Below, in pieces: positions 6,247 to 10,560 of a stretch of DNA of 10,560 bases. The first letter of the stretch is position 1, and each line of letters opens with the position of its first letter. The DNA is from Bacillota bacterium (GTDB lineage: Bacteria; Bacillota; Clostridia; Christensenellales; CAG-138), in assembly GCA_023426265.1 (NCBI GenBank), contig JAFABA010000192.1, positions 1 to 10,560 on the forward strand, written 5' to 3'. A model generated the notes under the pieces. It was not told the DNA's origin. It ran no database searches and worked only from the letters and a program-made list of their open reading frames with translations. The position numbers and the translations under genes were made by a program.

Positions 6247-7818
6247 TCATGCGTGCTTTGCCTTATTTGGCATGACGCTATGTTTTAATGTAAACGTAAA
6301 TCGAGTCCCTGTATCGGGCTTGCTCTCCACCCAAATATCCTGCCCGTGTTGATCTATTATACTCCGCACAATGGAAAGTCCCAACCCCGTACCGCTCTGC
6401 GCGGAGGGAGTATGCGCCTTCTCCACCTTATAAAACCGCTCGAACACATGCGACAAATCCTCTTCCGGTATGCCGCAACCCTGATCCTGCACCCAAATCT
6501 GCGCGATTCGGCGGTCTATCAACTTGGTGCCGATCTCAAGCCCTTTGCCTTCCGGGGAAAACTTCAGGGCATTGTCGATTAAGTTTCTTAAAACCTGCGC
6601 GATCTGGTCCGCATCCGCCTCTACAAACAGGTTGGGCTTATGGAGACGCAGTTCGACGTTCAGCCTTTTCTGGTTGACGCGGGCCTCGAATGTAACGAGC
6701 GTTCTTAACGCAAGTTCGTTGATATCGAACCGGGTGAGCTTGAGCGCGGACTGTCCGCTGTCCATACGGGCGAGATCGAGGAGGTTGTTGACCATGCCCG
6801 TCATGCGCTTGGTCTCCGCAATGACAAGGTCCAGGTATTCCCCGCGCTTTTCCTCCGGGATGGTGCCGTCCTGTATGGCCTCCAGGAACCCCCTGATAGA
6901 TGTCAATGGGGATCGCAATTCATGGCTGACGTTGGCGACCAGGCTGCGCCGCATCTGCTCCAGGTCGCTTAATTCATTGGCCATGACGTTGAAGCTTTTT
7001 GCAAGCTGCGCGACCTCGTCCGAGCCGGAATCGTCAAGCCGTATTTCAAACTCGCCCTTGGAGTAGCGCCGTACGGTCGTATTCATATCCACAATGGGCC
7101 TGGTCATGCGGGTGGTCAGGTAGTATACCGCAAGCACCGCCGCCGCCACCGCCATCAGCGCAGTCAACAGCACGTCGAGATATACCTGGGTGATGGAAGC
7201 GTTGACCGCGCTCATATCAAGGTGCATCATGATCACGCCGTCCGGCGTGCCGTCGCTCTTTATGACCGCGCGCACAAGCGTCATGGTCGGCATATCCATC
7301 ATGCTGGAAAACAGGTTGCTTAATACTATGCCCTCTCCCGTGAGCGTAGTGTTTGCCCCGTTGTTGAAATTCCAGATACTCGTCCTGGGAAGTTTTATGG
7401 TTCTTTCTCCCGGCCATATGGTAAGATCAAATAACGTAACGTTGACGGGATCGCTCCCTTCGGTACGCGTGGGCGCTTCCACAAGGGCCCCCCATTTTTT
7501 CTCGGACTCCACATCGCCATAAAACGAGACGCTGTTGCCCAAAGTGTCGATCACCTGGATAAGCGCGCCATATTTTCGCGCGACAGTCTCGAGCTCTTCT
7601 TTCGCAACGCGGCGCTTTTCTTCGAATACATATTTCTCAATGAGTATGGCGTTGATTTTTTCCGTTTCGCGCCGGAGGGATTGCTCCTCCTCCTGCAGAT
7701 ACTGGTTTTTAAACATATTGGAAACCGTTATCCCCATCAGCAGCAGCAGGCAAAGGATAACGGCCAAATATGTGGACAGCATGCGGGAAAACAGCGTTTT
7801 GAAAAAATCCTTCCTCAT
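6247..7818 (-). CDS. Membrane sensor histidine kinase (HAMP-HisKA-HATPase)
   Basis: The product has 523 aa. TM1 (about 14-34) and TM2 (about 212-234) flank an outer sensor domain of about 175 residues, beginning with a charged helix (QEEEQSLRRETEKINAILIEK). HAMP spans about 235-288, joined at about 287 to HisKA with the phospho-acceptor His299 in SHELRSPLTSIRG. The ATPase domain (about 395-512) has the N box (NLIDNALKFSPEG, Asn412/Asn416), G1 (DQGCGI, 445-450), F box (FERFYK, 459-464) and G2 (GTGLGL, 476-481), so all motifs needed for activity are present. It autophosphorylates His299 and would pass phosphate to Asp54 of the regulator encoded 16 bases upstream. No PAS domain is evident, unlike typical WalK. 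The ribosome binding site is weak (GGGAC), so translation may depend on coupling with the regulator gene. The stimulus is unknown; position next to htrA suggests envelope stress. Confidence 0.95.
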   Translation of the reverse strand: MRKDFFKTLFSRMLSTYLAVILCLLLLMGITVSNMFKNQYLQEEEQSLRRETEKINAILIEKYVFEEKRRVAKEELETVARKYGALIQVIDTLGNSVSFYGDVESEKKWGALVEAPTRTEGSDPVNVTLFDLTIWPGERTIKLPRTSIWNFNNGANTTLTGEGIVLSNLFSSMMDMPTMTLVRAVIKSDGTPDGVIMMHLDMSAVNASITQVYLDVLLTALMAVAAAVLAVYYLTTRMTRPIVDMNTTVRRYSKGEFEIRLDDSGSDEVAQLAKSFNVMANELSDLEQMRRSLVANVSHELRSPLTSIRGFLEAIQDGTIPEEKRGEYLDLVIAETKRMTGMVNNLLDLARMDSGQSALKLTRFDINELALRTLVTFEARVNQKRLNVELRLHKPNLFVEADADQIAQVLRNLIDNALKFSPEGKGLEIGTKLIDRRIAQIWVQDQGCGIPEEDLSHVFERFYKVEKAHTPSAQSGTGLGLSIVRSIIDQHGQDIWVESKPDTGTRFTFTLKHSVMPNKAKHA

Positions 7819-7834
7819 TGCGTCCCGTTTTCTG

Positions 7835-8521
7835 TTACGCGTCGCGCGCGGATTCGAATTTATACCCTACACCCCAGACGGTCTTGATCTGCCAAGCCTC
7901 GCGCTCGCCCAGTTTTTCGCGGATACGCTTGACATGCACGTCCACCGTGCGGCTGTCGCCAAAGAAGTCGAAGCCCCATACCTGCTCGAGCAGCTGCTCG
8001 CGCGTGAACACCTTGTTTTCATGCGAAGCCAGGAAATAGAGAAGCTCGATCTCCTTGGGCGGCATTTCCACGGTCTTATCGTCCAACGTAACCGCATAGT
8101 TTTCCAAGGATACCGTAAGCCCTGGGAAGCTCACCAGGCGCTCCGTCTCCGGCACACTCGAGCGGCGCAGGACCGCCTTGATGCGGGCTAAAAGCTCCTT
8201 CGCGTCAAAGGGCTTGGCCATATAATCGTCCGCGCCCAAATCAAGTCCCTGCACGCGGTCCAGCGTATCGTTTTTGGCGGTGAGCATGATGACGGGGACG
8301 TCGCTTTCCTCCCGGAGCTGGTGCAAAACCTTCCAGCCATCGATACCCGGCAGCATGACATCGAGCACCACCAGCGCGGGTTTCGTTTCCCGGAACAGCG
8401 CAAGCGCCGTGTCCCCGCGCTCGCCGACCTGCACGGAATAGCCCTCCTTGTTAAGGTAAAGCTTGATGATCTCAAGTATGTTCCGGTCGTCGTCTATGAC
8501 CAATATGGTGTTGTTTTCCAC
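7835..8521 (-). CDS. OmpR/PhoB-family response regulator
   Basis: With the GTG start at 8521 the protein has 228 aa. That start sits six bases from a perfect AGGAGG (8528-8533). Two in-frame ATGs upstream (8527 and 8539) are too close to, or ahead of, that site; a start at either would add 2 or 6 residues. The receiver domain (about 4-120) has acidic Asp10/Asp11, phospho-acceptor Asp54 (VVLDVMLPG), Thr81 and Lys103 (AKPF). The winged-helix DNA-binding domain (about 128-225) has the PPKEIELLYFLASHENKVF core, the recognition region RTVDVHVKRIREKL and the terminal hairpin TVWGVGYKF. It pairs with the kinase downstream. The closest familiar plan is the PhoP/WalR group, but I would not assign a specific ortholog. 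A hairpin (8540-8560) precedes the ribosome binding site. Confidence 0.95.
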   Translation of the reverse strand: MENNTILVIDDDRNILEIIKLYLNKEGYSVQVGERGDTALALFRETKPALVVLDVMLPGIDGWKVLHQLREESDVPVIMLTAKNDTLDRVQGLDLGADDYMAKPFDAKELLARIKAVLRRSSVPETERLVSFPGLTVSLENYAVTLDDKTVEMPPKEIELLYFLASHENKVFTREQLLEQVWGFDFFGDSRTVDVHVKRIREKLGEREAWQIKTVWGVGYKFESARDA

Positions 8522-8527
8522 AGGCAT

Positions 8528-8533
8528 CCTCCT
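8528..8533 (-). promoter_or_regulatory. Ribosome binding site that decides the response-regulator start
   Basis: AGGAGG on the minus strand lies directly against the ATG at 8527 (zero spacing) but six bases from the in-frame GTG at 8521. The spacing favours GTG even though ATG codons are available. Confidence 0.6.
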
Positions 8534-8539
8534 GATCAT

Positions 8540-8560
8540 CCGCCCTGAAAATAAGGGCGG
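8540..8560 (-). promoter_or_regulatory. Leader hairpin before the response-regulator gene
   Basis: A 7-bp inverted repeat CCGCCCT (8540-8546) and AGGGCGG (8554-8560) encloses a 7-base AT-rich loop between the DUF523 stop and the regulator's ribosome binding site. On the minus strand it is followed by AUGAUC rather than a U run, so it is not a convincing terminator in the direction of the genes. It may separate the two transcription units weakly or modulate ribosome access, or stabilise the 5' end. A TAAAAT hexamer just upstream (minus strand) could be part of a promoter, but no well-spaced -35 is clear. Confidence 0.4.
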
Positions 8561-8594
8561 AAGTTATTTTAGTTGCAACGCCTGACGATCAACA

Positions 8595-9029
8595 TCAGCA
8601 CGCCTCCACCTCTATGCCGTTTTTCCGAAGCAGCGCCGCAGCCACGCCGTCCCCTTCGCGGGTAGACCCCGAAAACGTGCCGTCGTATATGATGCCCACG
8701 CCGCAGGAAGGGCTGTTCGCTTTGAGTATTGCCCTATGCGCACCCGATAGACGGGCGATGTGCAGCGTTTCCTCGGCACCTATAATAAACGCCTCCGTGA
8801 CGTCCTGCTCCATCCGGTTGCGGACCCGCGCGCAGCCGCACAATACGGCCTCGCCATCGCCCTCCATAATTTCCGCCGGGGGGCGCGGCACCGGCAGCCC
8901 GCCCAGCTGCTCCGGGCAGATGGGGATTGCCTTCCCCTCGCGCATCAGGGCCATGGCCTCTTCATCCGGCTTGGCTTTTCCATCGTAACGACAGTGCACG
9001 CCGCACAGGCACGCGCTTACCAGTATCAT
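8595..9029 (-). CDS. DUF523 family protein
   Basis: The product has 144 aa. ATG 9029 follows AAAGGAG (9036-9042) with six-base spacing; the frame stays open upstream to 9179, but that part is translated repeat sequence and not family-like. The family signature is complete: VSACLCG-HCRYDGK near the N-terminus (Cys7, Cys9, Cys13), CPEQLGGLPVPRPPAEI in the middle, and KANSPSCGVGIIYDGTFSG plus GDGVAAALL at the end. The conserved cysteines suggest metal or cluster binding or thiol chemistry, but that is inference; as far as I know, the family has no settled biochemical role. It stands between mutS2 and the two-component genes and has a candidate promoter upstream (9152-9179). Confidence 0.93.
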   Translation of the reverse strand: MILVSACLCGVHCRYDGKAKPDEEAMALMREGKAIPICPEQLGGLPVPRPPAEIMEGDGEAVLCGCARVRNRMEQDVTEAFIIGAEETLHIARLSGAHRAILKANSPSCGVGIIYDGTFSGSTREGDGVAAALLRKNGIEVEAC

Positions 9030-9094
9030 AACATACTCCTTTTCATCCGGCGCTTTCCAAACGGAAAACATACTATGAATTTTATAGGTTGGGC

Positions 9095-9150
9095 TGTAGG
9101 GGACACCCCCTTGGGCGTTCCGTGGGTCGCCGAGGGCGGCGACCCCTACA
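9095..9150. repeat. GC-rich palindromic intergenic element (REP/MITE-like)
   Basis: Nested inverted repeats fill this gap. The outer arms are TGTAGGGG (9095-9102) and CCCCTACA (9143-9150). An inner 8-bp hairpin, GGGTCGCC (9124-9131) and GGCGACCC (9138-9145), has a 6-base loop, and a small GGGG/CCCC hairpin lies at 9099-9109. TTGG (9089-9092) and CCAA (9157-9160) may extend it. Its GC content contrasts with the AT-rich flanks. The TGTAGGGG...CCCCTACA form resembles short dispersed palindromic elements seen between genes in many Clostridia; only one copy is in this window, so dispersal cannot be shown here. It lies between a candidate promoter and the DUF523 ribosome binding site, so it would be in that mRNA leader. 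Confidence 0.6.
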
Positions 9151-9151
9151 C

Positions 9152-9179
9152 ATTGTCCAACGTGAAATTGGTATGTCAA
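9152..9179 (-). promoter_or_regulatory. Candidate vegetative promoter for the DUF523 gene
   Basis: On the minus strand, a perfect -35 TTGACA (9174-9179) lies 16 bases from GACAAT (9152-9157), which matches four of six -10 positions. It follows the mutS2 stop and would produce a leader of about 115 bases carrying the palindromic element. The short spacer and imperfect -10 make it tentative. Confidence 0.35.
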
Positions 9180-9201
9180 TAAATAAAATAATCTATTGAT
9201 T

Positions 9202-10560
9202 CTATTTCAGCGTCACAACCGTCACGCCTGCGTCGCCCTCGCCGTAGTTGCCCAGACGAAACGTCTTGACCTTGGCATGGTGCCTGAGATAATCCTGTAT
9301 TCCTTTCCGTAGCGCGCCCGTACCCTTGCCGTGGATGATCTGCACCTCGCTCCGGCCATTTAACACCGCATCGTCAAGATACCGGTCCACCTCCATGAGC
9401 GCTTCGTCCACCAGCCTGCCGCGTACGTCAAGCGAAAGCCCCGCAGGTTCCCGCGTAGGGTCAAGCGTCAGCTTTGTGCTTACGGAAGCGGGCTTTACCG
9501 TCTCCTCGATCATGCGGATATCCGAAAGCTTTGCCGTCATTTTGATGACGCCCGCCTGTACCTGCACCTCTCCGCGTGCGTCGGGCTCCTTCAATACGGT
9601 AGCGTTCTGTCCGATGTTGACCAAGCGCACGCGGTCGCCCGGCTTCACGGACTTCGGCGCCGAACCCCTATGCTCCTGCCGGGCGAGGGGATCAAGGAGC
9701 GTATCCTCGCGTTTTCTCGCCGCGTCCCGCGCATGCTGTATGGCGCGTTCCGCCTCGCGCACATCCAGGCTCTTGATAGAACGCAGCTCGGATATGATTT
9801 GTTCCATTTCCTCGCGGGATTGGCGCACGATTTGGCGCGCTTCCTCCTTGGCCTTGGCGCGCAAAGCCGCCTTCTCGCTTTCGAGGCGCTTCTTTTCGGC
9901 TTCGAGCTCGCTGCGCAGGCGCTCGGTTTCATAGCGCAGCAGCGTTGCCTGCTGCTTTTCCTGCTCCGCCCGCTGGCGCTGGCTTTCCGCGCTCTGGATG
10001 ACGTCCTCAAACTGCACGTCCTCCTTCTTTAAGAAGGCGCGCGCATGCTCGATGACGTCCATGGAAAGCCCAAGGCGCTGCGCGATCTCAAACGCGTTGG
10101 ACTTGCCCGGTATTCCCACGAACACGCGGTAGGTCGGCGCAAGCTTGTCCACGTCAAACTCCATGGAGGCGTTCTCCATGCCCACGTGTGTCAGCGCGAA
10201 CGCCTTGATCTCACTGTAATGCGTCGTCGCAGCCGTGACGCAGCCGCGTGCGTGCAGCGTTTCCAATATGCTCATGGCGAGCGCCGCGCCCTCCACCGGG
10301 TCCGTCCCCGCGCCAAGCTCGTCGAGCAGCACCAGGGAATTTTGATCCGCCTCCTCCAGTATGCGCACGATGTTCTTCATGTGCGAGGAGAACGTGGAAA
10401 GACTCTGCTCAATGCTTTGTTCGTCCCCGATATCCGCAAACACCTCCGAAAACGCGCAAAGCTTTGTTCCCTCCGCCGCGGGCACAAAAAGCCCGGCCTG
10501 CGCCATCAGCGTAAACAGGCCGATGGTTTTTAACGTGACCGTCTTTCCGCCCGTGTTGGG
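9202..10560 (-). CDS. mutS2: MutS2 (MutS-type ATPase with Smr domain), C-terminal part; start lies beyond the right edge
   Basis: The visible 452 codons begin inside the Walker A motif (PNTGGKTVTLKTIGLFTLM at the edge), so the N-terminal half is outside the window. An in-frame ATG at 10506 is internal. Counting from the edge, the order is: Walker A (1-7), Walker B and signature (SLVLLDELGAGTDPVEGAALA, about 75-94), the switch region TTHYSEIKA (about 112-120), a long Lys/Glu/Arg-rich coiled coil (about 175-285), a KOW-like beta domain (about 303-355; KPGDRVRLVNIGQNATV), and a C-terminal Smr domain (about 375-452) with LDVRG and IIHGKGTGALRKGI. MutS2 binds DNA or collided ribosomes; in Bacillus it has been linked to ribosome rescue, and elsewhere to suppression of recombination. 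No mismatch-recognition domain is expected. Nothing looks broken in the part seen. Confidence 0.96.
   Translation of the reverse strand, partial: PNTGGKTVTLKTIGLFTLMAQAGLFVPAAEGTKLCAFSEVFADIGDEQSIEQSLSTFSSHMKNIVRILEEADQNSLVLLDELGAGTDPVEGAALAMSILETLHARGCVTAATTHYSEIKAFALTHVGMENASMEFDVDKLAPTYRVFVGIPGKSNAFEIAQRLGLSMDVIEHARAFLKKEDVQFEDVIQSAESQRQRAEQEKQQATLLRYETERLRSELEAEKKRLESEKAALRAKAKEEARQIVRQSREEMEQIISELRSIKSLDVREAERAIQHARDAARKREDTLLDPLARQEHRGSAPKSVKPGDRVRLVNIGQNATVLKEPDARGEVQVQAGVIKMTAKLSDIRMIEETVKPASVSTKLTLDPTREPAGLSLDVRGRLVDEALMEVDRYLDDAVLNGRSEVQIIHGKGTGALRKGIQDYLRHHAKVKTFRLGNYGEGDAGVTVVTLK

Noticed and set aside
8572..8579. GTTGCAAC palindrome upstream of the response regulator as a third ECF promoter
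   Set aside because: It contains TGCAAC on both strands, but no CGTC lies 16-17 bases downstream in either direction.
9030..9179. N-terminal extension of the DUF523 protein to 9179
   Set aside because: It would translate the palindromic repeat. The AAAGGAG before 9029 and the family's usual N-terminus (ILVSACLCG) fix the start.
1..10560. CRISPR array, tRNA, riboswitch, transposon or phage genes
   Set aside because: No regularly spaced direct repeats, cloverleaf candidates, known leader motifs or transposase/integrase sequences were seen on either strand by eye.

Overview
The window looks like a chromosomal stretch from a Gram-positive, moderately GC-rich bacterium of the Bacillota (Clostridia-like). 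The evidence is the MutS2 (MutS core plus Smr), the DUF523 protein, a small ECF sigma factor paired with a DUF4367-like membrane anti-sigma factor, an HtrA with a cytoplasmic tail and one membrane anchor, and strong AGGAGG-type ribosome binding sites. I cannot name the species. Every gene I can support lies on the minus strand, so the transcription order runs from right to left. No tRNA, rRNA, CRISPR, transposase or phage gene is visible, and no gene-free stretch exceeds about 170 bases.

Right part (10560 to about 7830). The C-terminal part of mutS2 runs in from the right edge. A gap of about 170 bases holds a GC-rich palindromic repeat and a possible vegetative promoter. A DUF523 gene follows, and then an OmpR/PhoB-type response regulator. 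Middle (about 7820 to 4860). The regulator is followed by its sensor histidine kinase and an HtrA/DegP-type serine protease, and the three end at a clear intrinsic terminator. They read as one envelope-quality-control operon, in the style of CssRS-HtrA or WalRK-HtrC. Just after the terminator sits an alpha/beta-hydrolase gene broken by a one-base frameshift.

Left part (about 4045 to 1). This is the most interesting section. An ECF sigma factor gene overlaps the gene of its putative anti-sigma factor. They are followed by two tandem paralogous genes for exported proteins of a family I do not recognise; the second runs off the left edge. A matching ECF-type promoter, TGCAAC-N16/17-CGTC with a shared TGCAACAAAA block, stands both before the sigma gene and before the two exported-protein genes. 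The second copy lies inside an inverted repeat that pairs with the ribosome binding site of the exported-protein gene. This suggests that read-through mRNA is attenuated or translationally silent, while mRNA started at the sigma-dependent promoter is translated. I propose a self-contained cell-surface signalling module: the sigma factor, its membrane sensor, and two secreted effectors. The regulatory wiring is inferred from sequence alone.
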